From contig JAKVBF010000005.1 in the NCBI GenBank assembly GCA_022447555.1, positions 138,174 to 171,982 on the forward strand: a stretch of 33,809 bases of DNA, read 5' to 3'. The notes beneath the pieces were generated by a model that was not told the DNA's origin, did no database searches, and worked only from the letters and a program-made list of their open reading frames with translations. Position numbers and translations under genes: made by a program. The DNA is from Mariniblastus sp. GTDB taxonomy: Bacteria; Planctomycetota; Planctomycetia; Pirellulales; Pirellulaceae. This document shows, one piece after another, positions 8,397 through 16,378 of this stretch (positions within the stretch are counted from its first letter, which is position 1; every line of letters begins with the position of its first letter).

Positions 8397-8468
8397 ATGC
8401 TAATGAGCAAGGCGGTTCATTGGCAATTGACAAAGGATGTTGTCGATGAGTTCCAAAACGGATTTTGA
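8397..8468 (+). CDS. Possible 23-codon leader ORF overlapping the rimI start
   Basis: An ATG at 8397 is preceded by a good Shine-Dalgarno (TAAGGAAG, about 7 bases upstream). It opens a 23-codon frame, MLMSKAVHWQLTKDVVDEFQ plus three residues, that stops at 8466-8468, about 20 bases inside rimI in another frame. Its ribosome site is at least as good as that of rimI, so it could couple or limit rimI translation. It may also be chance. Confidence 0.3.
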   Translation: MLMSKAVHWQLTKDVVDEFQNGF

Positions 8469-8964
8469 TATTAGCGTGCATATACGGTGGATGATTCGCC
8501 GAGACATGCCTGAAGTGCTGGATATCGAAAAAAGCAGCTTTGAGTTTCCCTGGTCTGAGGAAGATTTCATTCGCTGTTTACGGCAGCGAAATTGCATTGG
8601 GATGGTAGCCGAATATGACGAGCGAGTCGTCGGCTTTATGATTTACGAATTGCACAAGAACCAATTGCATGTTCTGAATTTCTCCGTCCGACCCGATGCA
8701 CGCCGACGGGGTGTGGGGCAGCAAATGATCAACAAACTGGTTGGTAAGCTCTCTCAGCAGCGGCGGAATCGAATCGTTCTTGAGATTCGCGAGACAAATC
8801 TGGCGGCTCAATTATTCTTTCGTAATTCGGATTTCATGGCCATGTCCGTGTTGCGAGATTACTACGATGATACGACCGAAGATGCGTATGTCATGCAATA
8901 TCGCTACAAAGCCGACGTGAAAGCACTCGATGCGGTTAACCGGATCGCTCGACTAGCCGGCTAG
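8446..8964 (+). CDS. rimI: GNAT N-acetyltransferase, RimI-like
   Basis: The product resembles RimI, which acetylates the N-terminal Ala of ribosomal protein bS18 in gamma-proteobacteria, or a related protein-N-acetyltransferase. The opening IRWMIRRDMPEVLDIEKSSFEFPWSEEDF matches the RimI pattern, as does the acetyl-CoA loop VRPDARRRGVGQQMI. The later LEIRETNLAAQLFFRNSDF matches the family motif (N-x-x-A-x-x-L-Y) with Phe for Tyr, and a Tyr-rich end YYDDTTEDAYVM follows. I chose the ATG at 8446 because AAAGG lies 9 bases upstream; the ATG at 8437 in the same frame would be too close to it. The last 20 residues extend slightly past the usual end. The substrate is inferred from the family only. 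Confidence 0.85.
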   Translation: MSSKTDFDISVHIRWMIRRDMPEVLDIEKSSFEFPWSEEDFIRCLRQRNCIGMVAEYDERVVGFMIYELHKNQLHVLNFSVRPDARRRGVGQQMINKLVGKLSQQRRNRIVLEIRETNLAAQLFFRNSDFMAMSVLRDYYDDTTEDAYVMQYRYKADVKALDAVNRIARLAG

Positions 8965-8988
8965 GTAACATAGATGCGGCGAGCGAAC

Positions 8989-10197
8989 TCAGTCGGTGCA
9001 TGAGCACTCTAGCTGCGTATTAAGATTGCTGACCCGTTTTCTTAAACGGTTCAACATTTTTTCTGCGCTCCGGGGAATTCTCGGTTCCCTCATTTGGGGA
9101 TCGTTTCCAAACCGAAGACCGGGGCAATCCATTGTTTCATAAACGGTACAGATCGGACCATGCGATGGGATGAATGTTCCCGGTACGGGAATGTCAGCAA
9201 GTCGGTAGGGCGGTTCTGAGCCGCGTAGCTCAACGAGTTGCCGATGGCGCGCTGGGTTGATTTCTATTGGGTGGTCGGCCGCTGAGAAGGCAACCGCCTT
9301 GCCAATTATATACGAAGGATGGGCTTGCCGTGGAACATCGCAGGCGACGTTTCCCATGGGTTCACGGCAGGCACTGGCGTGAAGCGAGACAAACGATGGA
9401 ACCTGTCCTACACGCTCGAAGAGATCGCAAGATGCGGTCATCCTAGGATTGATATCGACGGGATGGAGTGTCCCGTTGCCGATAATAAAATCAGTCCCCC
9501 AAACCCCTTTCAAAGGTAGAGCCGAGCCGAGCCGTTCTCCAAATCGACAGATTGGTTCACGAACAGCACTCGCTAAGAGAAGCGGGCCAATCGAGCCAGC
9601 ATAGGCAAATGCCGATGTCGTCCGTCCAAAATGCTGCCCTAACAGCTGAAAGCTGGCGCCCAATAAATGAGTCCCCGCGGAGTCGGTTAGGAAAACGGCG
9701 CTCACCGGGGTCCCCGGAATCCGCTGCTGGAAATGGTGTCCCCGCTGTCGGCGCTGCCCTGGATCAGCGTTTCGAATACGAAGGCCGCCGGCCGATAGGT
9801 CAGGTTTTTGGAGCCAATCACCGCGAGGGCAAAAAGGTTGTCTGCTTGTCAGGGGGAAAGAGAATCCGATGGCTGAAACAAGTCGCGCAAGGTCGTCCAA
9901 ATTGGAAATTTGCTTGAAGGCTTTTAGGTCGGGCCCCAGGAATCCGTTTGGCAATTGGTCGCCGCCAACTTGTAAAAAAGCATGCTCTAAACCTCCCGTA
10001 AGCACCCAGTGGTCACGAACGTGTTTGTCCATGATTTCGGCTATTTCATCAAGTGTCTGAGCTCGGATGCAGGGCGCCGACTGACACGTATCCCAGTCGG
10101 CGAACAGATCGATTCCCAACGGTTCGAGTCCGGCGCGACGAGCGCTCTCAACATGTTGCCGGACACAGGCACCGGCGATGACTAGATGGTTTGACAT
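8989..10197 (-). CDS. ATP-grasp protein of the C1 (H4MPT) gene neighbourhood
   Basis: This 402-residue protein has features of an ATP-grasp ligase. A Rossmann-like start (HLVIAGACVRQHVESARRAG) is followed by a nucleotide-binding middle (WLQKPDLSAGGLRIR). The metal-binding strand GVWGTDFIIGNGTLHPVDINPRMTAS follows, where D-x-N-P-R is the family signature. It is divergent from fae at 175 bp, and ATP-grasp proteins of this kind occur in tetrahydromethanopterin gene clusters of methylotrophs and planctomycetes (OrfY is the one I recall). I infer a role in making or modifying the C1 carrier or its side chain; the substrate is unknown. The Cys-rich C-terminus (LECSCTD) is odd. Confidence 0.7.
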   Translation of the reverse strand: MSNHLVIAGACVRQHVESARRAGLEPLGIDLFADWDTCQSAPCIRAQTLDEIAEIMDKHVRDHWVLTGGLEHAFLQVGGDQLPNGFLGPDLKAFKQISNLDDLARLVSAIGFSFPLTSRQPFCPRGDWLQKPDLSAGGLRIRNADPGQRRQRGHHFQQRIPGTPVSAVFLTDSAGTHLLGASFQLLGQHFGRTTSAFAYAGSIGPLLLASAVREPICRFGERLGSALPLKGVWGTDFIIGNGTLHPVDINPRMTASCDLFERVGQVPSFVSLHASACREPMGNVACDVPRQAHPSYIIGKAVAFSAADHPIEINPARHRQLVELRGSEPPYRLADIPVPGTFIPSHGPICTVYETMDCPGLRFGNDPQMREPRIPRSAEKMLNRLRKRVSNLNTQLECSCTD

Positions 10198-10303
10198 TTA
10201 GCTATGGAATTACAGTTCTTGGCAGGTTGGCATGGCGGACAGTGTCTGATAGTTTACTGTATCAATTATCAAACAACCGGTGCTTTTTTGACAGTGTTGG
10301 AAT

Positions 10304-10317
10304 CCCGCCCCGGCGGG
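10304..10317 (+). other. GC-rich hairpin in the fae 5' region
   Basis: CCCGC at 10304-10308 pairs with GCGGG at 10313-10317 across a four-base loop and is followed by CGTTTC. It lies 55 bases before fae. It could be a weak attenuator or a leader structure; the T-run is too short for a confident terminator. Confidence 0.3.
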
Positions 10318-10372
10318 CGTTTCAGGTGCGCCGGATCGTTTCAAGCCTGTTCAAAGTTTTGGAGTTCAAGAA

Positions 10373-10867
10373 ATGTCGATGTATATTGGTGAAGCACTGG
10401 CCGGTGGTGACAATGAGATTGCCCACATTGATTTGTTGATTGGAAGTAAGGACGGGCCTGTCGGCACCGCATTTGCAAATGCCTTGTCAACACAAAGCGA
10501 AGGGCACAACAATTTATTGGCCGTCGTCACCCCCAACCTTGCAGTCAAGCCAGCGACCGTCATGGTCACCAAGGTGACGATCAAAGGGATGAAGCAGGCG
10601 GTGCAAATGTTCGGTCCGGCTCAGGCGGCGGTTGCCAAGGCGGTAGCGGATAGCGTAGAAGCTGGCGTTTTGCCCAAGGATCAGTGCGAAGACCTTGTAA
10701 TTGTTTGTGGAGTATTCATTCACCCTCAGGCAGAAGACGATCAAAAGATCTACGAATACAATTATGAAGCGACCAAGATGGCGATTTCTAATGCGATGAC
10801 GGGTAAACCGACAGCGGATGAAATGTTGGCGGGAAAAGATGAAGTTCATCCCTTCCGCGGCTTCTAA
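10373..10867 (+). CDS. fae: 5,6,7,8-tetrahydromethanopterin hydro-lyase (formaldehyde-activating enzyme)
   Basis: Fae condenses formaldehyde with tetrahydromethanopterin to methylene-H4MPT. The 164 residues align end to end with the methylotroph enzyme as I remember it: GEALAGGDNEIAHIDLLIG at the start with the catalytic His (H18), SLLAV-like NNLLAVVTPNL, AVQMFGPAQAAVAKAV, VCGVFIHPQAEDD, YNYEATKMAI and the closing HPFRGF. The start at 10373 has a Shine-Dalgarno (GGAG at 10361-10364, 8 bases upstream). A strong terminator follows at 10896-10924, before the next C1 gene. Function is confident from family identity; the role in detoxification versus assimilation is not visible here. Confidence 0.95.
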   Translation: MSMYIGEALAGGDNEIAHIDLLIGSKDGPVGTAFANALSTQSEGHNNLLAVVTPNLAVKPATVMVTKVTIKGMKQAVQMFGPAQAAVAKAVADSVEAGVLPKDQCEDLVIVCGVFIHPQAEDDQKIYEYNYEATKMAISNAMTGKPTADEMLAGKDEVHPFRGF

Positions 10868-10895
10868 GTCGAGAGACGGTTTTGAAGATATAAGA

Positions 10896-10924
10896 AACGC
10901 TCGCTTCGGCGGGCGTTTTGTTTT
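10896..10924 (+). terminator. Intrinsic terminator after fae
   Basis: A 9-bp stem (AACGCTCGC with GCGGGCGTT, one G-T pair) is capped by a stable TTCG tetraloop and followed by TTTTGTTTT. It sits 29 bases after the fae stop and before mtd, so the two genes are probably at least partly separate transcripts. Confidence 0.9.
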
Positions 10925-10957
10925 AAATCGAGCTATTTGTTTTGACGGTTCCGTTTA

Positions 10958-11830
10958 ATGAAGCCTAAAGTTTTGTTGCAGTTCGACGGGGATAAACATC
11001 CGAGTTCATTTGATTCGGTCGTTGCCGTTGATGCCGGCGTGGATCAGTTACTGTCGTTTGGTGATGTCGCCACTGAAGATATTGAGGGATTGATTCATGG
11101 TGCCATGTTCACCCGTGGGCCAGCTGATCTTCGGCGGACTGCGGCTTTTTTCGGAGGTAGTGATGTTACCTTGGCCACTCGTTTGTTCGAACGCGCACAA
11201 ACATGTTTCTTTGGGCCGATTCGAATTTCGATGATGGCGGATCCTAATGGCGCAAATACTACGGCGGCAGCAGCGGTGCTTTGTGCCGGGCGTCACATGG
11301 AAGTTGCAGGTAGGCGTGTGGTCGTTTTAGGAGGGACTGGCCCGGTTGGATGCCGGATTGCCGAGTTGGTTGCCACTCAGGAGGCCCGAGTTTTATTGGC
11401 GTCGCGGAAGCGGGAGCGGGCTGAAACCGTTTGTGAGGAAATCAAAACACGTGTCGGGCAGAATGCCACGATTGAACCGATTGCGATTGATGACAGCTTG
11501 GCGGCAAGGGAGTGCCTGAAAGAAGTCGATGTGGTGTTTGCGGCGGGCGCTGCAGGGGTTGAGCTAATCCCCTCGGGATGGCTTCAGTCGGAAACCTCCG
11601 TTCGAATTGCGGTTGATTTAAATGCCGTACCTCCTGCTGGGATTGGTCAGGTCGAGGCGAGTGACGCCGGCCTGGTCCGTGAGGGAGTCACCTGCTATGG
11701 AGCGGTGGGGGTTGGTGGGTTAAAGATGAAGATTCATCGTGCGGCGATTCAGAGTTTATTCGAGTCTAATGACGCCATTTTGGAACTGAATCAAATTTTT
11801 GAGATTGGTCGTGAGATCGAATCGGTTTGA
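10958..11830 (+). CDS. NAD(P)-dependent methylene-tetrahydromethanopterin dehydrogenase, MtdB/MtdC type
   Basis: This enzyme oxidises methylene-H4MPT, the product of Fae, to the methenyl form using NAD(P). The 290 residues follow the MtdA/MtdB family from start to end: LLQFDGDKHPSSFDSVVAVDAG at the N-terminus, FTRGPADLRRTAAFFGG, the pterin-site stretch FFGPIRISMMADPNGANTTAAA, the dinucleotide loop VVVLGGTGPVGCRIA (glycines at 125-131) and GAVGVGGLKMKIHRAAI near the end. SRKRERAE at 149-156 follows the second strand, where cofactor preference is set, but I cannot decide between NAD and NADP. Planctomycetes are known to have their own branch (MtdC), so I leave the symbol open. Confidence 0.9.
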   Translation: MKPKVLLQFDGDKHPSSFDSVVAVDAGVDQLLSFGDVATEDIEGLIHGAMFTRGPADLRRTAAFFGGSDVTLATRLFERAQTCFFGPIRISMMADPNGANTTAAAAVLCAGRHMEVAGRRVVVLGGTGPVGCRIAELVATQEARVLLASRKRERAETVCEEIKTRVGQNATIEPIAIDDSLAARECLKEVDVVFAAGAAGVELIPSGWLQSETSVRIAVDLNAVPPAGIGQVEASDAGLVREGVTCYGAVGVGGLKMKIHRAAIQSLFESNDAILELNQIFEIGREIESV

Positions 11831-11852
11831 TTAGTGAACCGAAGGGTGATGC

Positions 11853-12827
11853 TTACCAGAGTAGGATCACAAACGCGATGATAATGAACAGCATGCCTAT
11901 CAACATGGAAACGAGATTGACTGCGCGGCGATAACGGGCCTGTTCCTCCGGCGTTCGACTGATCAGCTCGACCGTTTCACCCTTGTACTGGATCTTCACC
12001 AATCGCTGGTCTAGTTGGCGTGTGCCCTCGGTTGAGTCTGGCAGTACCACTTTGGTGTTTTTTCGACTTTGGAGGTTGGAGATTCGTTGGGGGTCTTCGA
12101 CTAAAAATGGCATTGGTAAGGCACTTAAGACAGTGGCTAAAGGGTCGGAAGTTGCGGAACTATCGTCAGGCGAAGCTGCGTTGGATTCGTCCGCGTTATT
12201 TTCCGGTTCCTTGATGTTTTGCGGGTCTTGATGAAATGTCGGAAGCCCGGTTTTCTGCCCTGCATCTGTTTTCTCAGTTGTAGCGCCGGGCAATACGTTC
12301 GATTTGGCTGAGGTGACGCTGGTGGGTGGCAAGCCGGCTGGTATGGGCGTCGCCTGATCAGAGTCCGGCCGGCCGGGCTGTCCCTTGAATCGAGGGGATT
12401 TAGTCTTTCGGCTCGGTGACTTGGTGCGTTTCGTTTCGTGTGGCTGTTTGTTCGTGGGAGTGAAGCCCGGCGCAAACAGCTCTTCACTTGGATGCTTGGT
12501 TTTCGTTTTGCTAGTCTGGATTTTAGAAGTGCCTGAATCGGTGTTTGATGCCGAGGAGTCGATCGTGACTTCCTGGCCGCAATGGGGGCAAGCAATGCGT
12601 TTTCCCTCCATGTCCGGCGTCACACCAAAAGGTCCTGAGCAGATTGGGCATTGATAATTAGTCGGTTCGGGATCGGGGTTTGTGGCTGTCTCTGGTTGGA
12701 TTTCCGGTATAGCCACTGCAGACCCGCAGCCGGGACATTCCACAACCTGCCCAGCCATTTCAGGAGTGATCTGAAACGGTTGGCTGCACGACGGACATTG
12801 CATTACAAGATTGCTCATTTGCCGCAC
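11853..12827 (-). CDS. Zinc-ribbon protein with C-terminal membrane anchor
   Basis: The 324-residue product has two CxxC-x16-CxxC zinc ribbons, C11/C14/C31/C34 and C60/C63/C80/C83, each with the pattern F-x-(I/V)-T-P-(D/E)-M-x-G. A long polar, low-complexity linker rich in Lys, Thr, Pro and Ser follows (about 88-240). The last 20 residues form a single hydrophobic helix (VSMLIGMLFIIIAFVILLW), so it looks tail-anchored with the ribbons in the cytoplasm. Proteins of this build are common in planctomycetes, and their role is unknown. A second ATG three codons in (12818) is an equally good start. It lies just upstream of, but oppositely oriented to, the mtd gene. Confidence 0.7.
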   Translation of the reverse strand: MRQMSNLVMQCPSCSQPFQITPEMAGQVVECPGCGSAVAIPEIQPETATNPDPEPTNYQCPICSGPFGVTPDMEGKRIACPHCGQEVTIDSSASNTDSGTSKIQTSKTKTKHPSEELFAPGFTPTNKQPHETKRTKSPSRKTKSPRFKGQPGRPDSDQATPIPAGLPPTSVTSAKSNVLPGATTEKTDAGQKTGLPTFHQDPQNIKEPENNADESNAASPDDSSATSDPLATVLSALPMPFLVEDPQRISNLQSRKNTKVVLPDSTEGTRQLDQRLVKIQYKGETVELISRTPEEQARYRRAVNLVSMLIGMLFIIIAFVILLW

Positions 12828-12883
12828 GTCTCGCCTGTTAGATTCGCTAAGGTCATCGGTGAGTAGACAATTCGAAACAAGGC

Positions 12884-13519
12884 CTAAGGTTGGCCTGAGG
12901 TGTTAAAAATGCGGTCCCCGGCATCGCCCAGTCCCGGGACAATGTACTTTTGGTCATTTAAACCTTCGTCCACTGCACAGCAGTGTACGTCGATATTTGG
13001 GAATTGACTTTGAATTTTTTCAATCCCTTCCGGAGCTGCTAGGATCGATAGCATTTTAATGTCGCGGACACCCCATTCCATTAAGGTTTGCAGTGCCAAA
13101 CAGGCTGATCCACCGGTGGCCAGCATCGGGTCGAGGATGAATGCCAGCTCCACGGGCGAGCCGGGTGGTAGTTTGCTGTAATAATGGACGGGTGTTGCGG
13201 TTGTTTCATCGCGATACAATCCCAAGTGCCAAACTTCAGCTGTCGGAATGAGATCAAGCATGGGTTCAACCATCCCAATGCCCGCCCGTAAGATGGGGAT
13301 CAAACCGATTCGGTCGACGAGTTGACGGCCTTTCATGGTCTGGAGAGGGGTCTCGATGGGATATTCGCTGGTCCGTATTCCAGCGGTCGCGGAATAGGCC
13401 AACAGTGTCGACAAGCGGCGAACCGATTGGCGAAACTCACCAGGGGGGGTTGATTGCTTTCGCAACACCGTTAGATGGCAATCCACCAGGGGGTGGTTTA
13501 AAACTTCTATCGCACTCAT
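12884..13519 (-). CDS. upp: Uracil phosphoribosyltransferase
   Basis: Upp converts uracil and PRPP to UMP in pyrimidine salvage. The 211 residues have the family landmarks: the N-terminal HPLVDCHLTVLRKQSTP, the RAGIGMVEPML segment near 78-88, the PRPP loop AFILDPMLATGGSA near 126-139 and the uracil-binding C-terminus IVPGLGDAGDR near 193-203. Length is normal. It is followed on the same strand, 56 bases on, by the zinc-ribbon gene. Confidence 0.95.
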   Translation of the reverse strand: MSAIEVLNHPLVDCHLTVLRKQSTPPGEFRQSVRRLSTLLAYSATAGIRTSEYPIETPLQTMKGRQLVDRIGLIPILRAGIGMVEPMLDLIPTAEVWHLGLYRDETTATPVHYYSKLPPGSPVELAFILDPMLATGGSACLALQTLMEWGVRDIKMLSILAAPEGIEKIQSQFPNIDVHCCAVDEGLNDQKYIVPGLGDAGDRIFNTSGQP

Positions 13520-13590
13520 AAGCGGCCCATGATCCTACAACGTTCTCGCTTAATGATAGCGGTCTCGGTAATTGAATAAAAGTCTGCCGC

Positions 13591-13621
13591 GGGGGCCAGT
13601 TGATCCGAGGCCCCCTTTTTT
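13591..13621 (+). terminator. Orphan plus-strand terminator
   Basis: GGGGGCC at 13591-13597 pairs with GGCCCCC at 13609-13615 and is followed by six T. It reads as an intrinsic terminator on the plus strand only. The nearest genes on both sides are on the minus strand, so the transcript it ends is unknown. Confidence 0.75.
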
Positions 13622-13688
13622 ATCGATCGAAATCGTGTTTTGGCTTTTCGAATCTGACTCGGGCCAGTTGACTTACGGGGTCGGTCAG

Positions 13689-14378
13689 TCAGGGGGGGGA
13701 ATGATGGTTACTTTCGGCGTTGGCCAAAGCGGTGTTCTTTGGCTTCCAAATAAATAACCACATGACCAACCAGGCAATCGGGAGCCCTAGAGAGATCGGC
13801 AGTGCTAGAGAGAACCAGCCGTAATGAGACGAAATCTCCCCGATCGCTACGAAGGACAGGGCGATCCCCAGATTGGCAACCAGTACCGGTGGCCAAAATA
13901 GCTTGGCAGGAAATCGGTAAACGCCGGCAATCAAAACAGAGGCCTCAGCCAGCACCGGGAATCCTCGCAGAGCAACAATCGGCCAAACTCCCCATTTTTG
14001 AATCTTATTTTCTGCACTGTGTAATGATTCCCGACTGCATAGCCATCGGGCCACGGGCCACCCAAACCGGGAGCCAAGAAAATAGCCGATCCAGGTGGAG
14101 CCGTTAAGACCGAACCAGCATACAACCGTACCACTCACGGTGCCTAACAATCGTCCTGCCAGCGTGCAAATCGCGCTGGACGGAATCGGTAACAGGATGT
14201 CGCTGGTCAGAGATGCGATGATTAGCAGTCCCATCAGGCTAGGGCGAGAGGCCAGCCACTCCTGTTCAAAGAGACGGGTCGTCCAATGTTCCAGCTGATC
14301 GCCGAATAATAGGAAAGGACCGATGGGAATTAGTAAAGTGATGAGGATCATCAAGGTTGAAACAAGATAGAACTTCAA
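13689..14378 (-). CDS. DedA/VTT-domain integral membrane protein
   Basis: The 229-residue product is mostly hydrophobic with about five or six membrane segments. The middle has the VTT (SNARE-associated, DedA/TVP38) pattern: LPIPSSAICTLAGRLLG, GLNGSTWIGYFLGSRFGWPVARWL, then IVALRGFPVLAEASVLIAGVYR and a final GEISSHYGW. Members move or scramble phospholipids or polyprenyl carriers, but the substrate cannot be read here. The frame opens with TTG at 14378; no ATG exists upstream in frame before a stop, and the ATG at codon 10 is the alternative. It is a single gene; no terminator is visible directly after it. Confidence 0.8.
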   Translation of the reverse strand: MKFYLVSTLMILITLLIPIGPFLLFGDQLEHWTTRLFEQEWLASRPSLMGLLIIASLTSDILLPIPSSAICTLAGRLLGTVSGTVVCWFGLNGSTWIGYFLGSRFGWPVARWLCSRESLHSAENKIQKWGVWPIVALRGFPVLAEASVLIAGVYRFPAKLFWPPVLVANLGIALSFVAIGEISSHYGWFSLALPISLGLPIAWLVMWLFIWKPKNTALANAESNHHSPP

Positions 14379-14904
14379 GTTGATACCGCCGTATACTGAT
14401 TGGTCTGAATGGTTGTTCGTTTTGGATCCGCTGTTCGTTCAAAAAGGTCTTGGGCTCGCAGTAGGCTTGGGCTCGCAGTAGGAAAATCTTCGTCTTTATT
14501 GTGACGGTTCATGGAGGACATGGAAACCGACCGCCCGTAATTCTTGAGCTCCTCTTTTGTTCCGATTCCTGCGCGAGTGGGTCGACCGGAATCGTGATTA
14601 ACCCATACGGCGTGGAGCTGTCGTAGGCTGGTTCGTTGGGGACCCATTGATTCGGGTGCCCAACCCGATGGAAGTGCACCGGGAACCAATGGAAAGGCGC
14701 TGTGAAAACTTGCCAGCCCTCAACCCGATCACCAAGAGTCTAGGTAAAACGGCCTGTGGGCCGAGGCAATCTGGGGTAAAAATAGGGTTGTTTTGATTTG
14801 CGATCGTGCGTGACTCGGGAAGACGGTGATGTGTGGTGTCTGCATCGCTATAATGGAGGACGGTCGACTGTGTTGTTTCCTCCCAAGAATAGACTTTTTG
14901 TTTC
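14379..14904. other. Intergenic region with a tandem duplication
   Basis: This 526-base gap has no convincing gene. It holds a perfect 17-bp tandem duplication at 14449-14482, a small hairpin at 14750-14763 (CGGCC and GGCCG) and a TATAAT-like -10 at 14849-14854, 51 bases before the next gene. A 104-codon minus-strand frame (14375-14689) is present but looks like chance: odd composition, no ribosome site, and a duplication that would shift it. Confidence 0.4.
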
Positions 14905-16251
14905 TTGACCAGTCAGAAATCATTCCATCGATTCTCAAACGTCTTACCGTTGCTTGGACGGTCAGTTTTGTGGGGGATGTGCGCGCTTCTGATCATCGCT
15001 TTGGTGGGCTGCGGACCAAAAGAAGATCAGCCCGGTGTTATATCGGGTGGGTCGATGGCTCCCTCCTTCTTGGGCCGACACTATCAAATGACTTGTGGTG
15101 ATTGCAGATTTGTTTTTGCTTGTGATGGAATCAATATCCCGGCAGATCGCCAAACGGTTTGTCCGAATTGTGGTTATGCTGCAAATGAATTGCAGCCTGC
15201 CGAGTACGGACCGGCCGAAAGGGTCTCGATACTGAAGTCGGATCGCCCTGCCCGATGGGACGTGGTTGCCGTCAAGCTCCATAGTGGAAAAGAGGACAGT
15301 CCGAGATACGCCGTCAAGCGAGTGGTCGCCATGCCTGGTGAAGAGTTGAGGCTGCTTGACGGAGACGTTTTCATTGACGGAGAAATAGTCGCAAAACCAT
15401 TGGATGTGCAACGCCGGGTGCGGATCCCGATTTTTGACAGTGATTACAGATCGGTCAGCGACCCCCAGTTGTCTCGTCGATTACTCCAGATCCCGGGCTC
15501 TTTGGATACCTTGGTTCAGGCTTCGGGGCAAGAGAGTCGATCCGGTGTGCCGACTGCGGGGCCTGGTTGGGAGATCGTGACGGGCATGCGGTTTCAGCCC
15601 GTGACGGCCTATCGTAGTAAAGAGGCCGGTGAGCCGATTGATAGGATCAAAGATTTCTATGCGTACAATCAAAACCTAAGCCGTAAGTTAAACACCACCG
15701 ATCAGTTGTACATGCAATATGACTTGCTGGCCGAACCCGACGTGAGGATTACGTTTCAGGTGCCGGGTTCGCATCCGATACGCATCAGCTTGGATGTCGA
15801 AACGGTCGATCTGGAACAGGTGGTCGGTAGTGAGATGATTCACCAGTCATTCCAGATGCCTAGACGGACTGGGATCGGTTTGAAGGTTGAGATTTCTAGT
15901 TTTGATCAACGCCTGCAATTAATTGTGAACGGTTGCGAACTGTTTGACGTCGAGGCTTTTGCTTTTCAGGCAGGTTTGGGCCAAGCTGACATGACTCCCA
16001 TGGCGATGGTGATTGGTCCTGGTGTTTGCCGACTGAACCGGCTGCAAATCTGGCGAGATATTCATTACTTCGATGATGTCGAAAATCACTTTTCTGGGAA
16101 CAGTCCAAAACAGACGAAAGACGATGAGTTTTTTATATTAGGCGACAATGTCCCAGTTTCAGTTGATTCCCGGCATTGGGAGGTCCCGGCCGTCACTCGC
16201 AGCCAAATTATTGGGATCGTGACTGGAAATTCGGCGGAAACGACACAATAA
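14905..16251 (+). CDS. Signal peptidase I paralogue with lipoprotein-type N-terminus, zinc ribbon and inserted domain
   Basis: This is an S26 signal peptidase I: GGSMAPSF carries the nucleophile Ser (S50), RYAVKRVVAMPGE the general base Lys (K138), and FFILGDNVPVSVDSRHW the late box E. Three things are unusual. The N-terminal hydrophobic segment ends in ALVGCGPK, a good lipobox (Cys 36), placed just before the active site. Four Cys (64, 67, 86, 89) form a zinc ribbon between the Ser and Lys boxes. About 145 residues (roughly 244-389) are inserted before box E and look beta-rich, ending in LQIWRDIHYFDD. The first possible start is TTG at 14905 (a TAG lies 13 bases before it); ATG at 14977 is the alternative. 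The paralogue follows 127 bases on. Confidence 0.85.
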   Translation: MTSQKSFHRFSNVLPLLGRSVLWGMCALLIIALVGCGPKEDQPGVISGGSMAPSFLGRHYQMTCGDCRFVFACDGINIPADRQTVCPNCGYAANELQPAEYGPAERVSILKSDRPARWDVVAVKLHSGKEDSPRYAVKRVVAMPGEELRLLDGDVFIDGEIVAKPLDVQRRVRIPIFDSDYRSVSDPQLSRRLLQIPGSLDTLVQASGQESRSGVPTAGPGWEIVTGMRFQPVTAYRSKEAGEPIDRIKDFYAYNQNLSRKLNTTDQLYMQYDLLAEPDVRITFQVPGSHPIRISLDVETVDLEQVVGSEMIHQSFQMPRRTGIGLKVEISSFDQRLQLIVNGCELFDVEAFAFQAGLGQADMTPMAMVIGPGVCRLNRLQIWRDIHYFDDVENHFSGNSPKQTKDDEFFILGDNVPVSVDSRHWEVPAVTRSQIIGIVTGNSAETTQ

Positions 16252-16378
16252 GCAGGATTTCGCGGGAATATACGCGGGATAAGTGTCAGGTTCACGTAGG
16301 CTCCTAAAGCGAAAATGTATAAGATTATCTGTTCGAGTGGATCGCCTGACGTCACCCATGAAGTTTTGATTGTTAGAT

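Noticed and set aside
14375-14689. A 104-codon minus-strand ORF whose stop overlaps the VTT-protein start.
   Set aside because: It has no ribosome site or recognisable motif, and contains a 17-bp tandem duplication that would shift a true frame.
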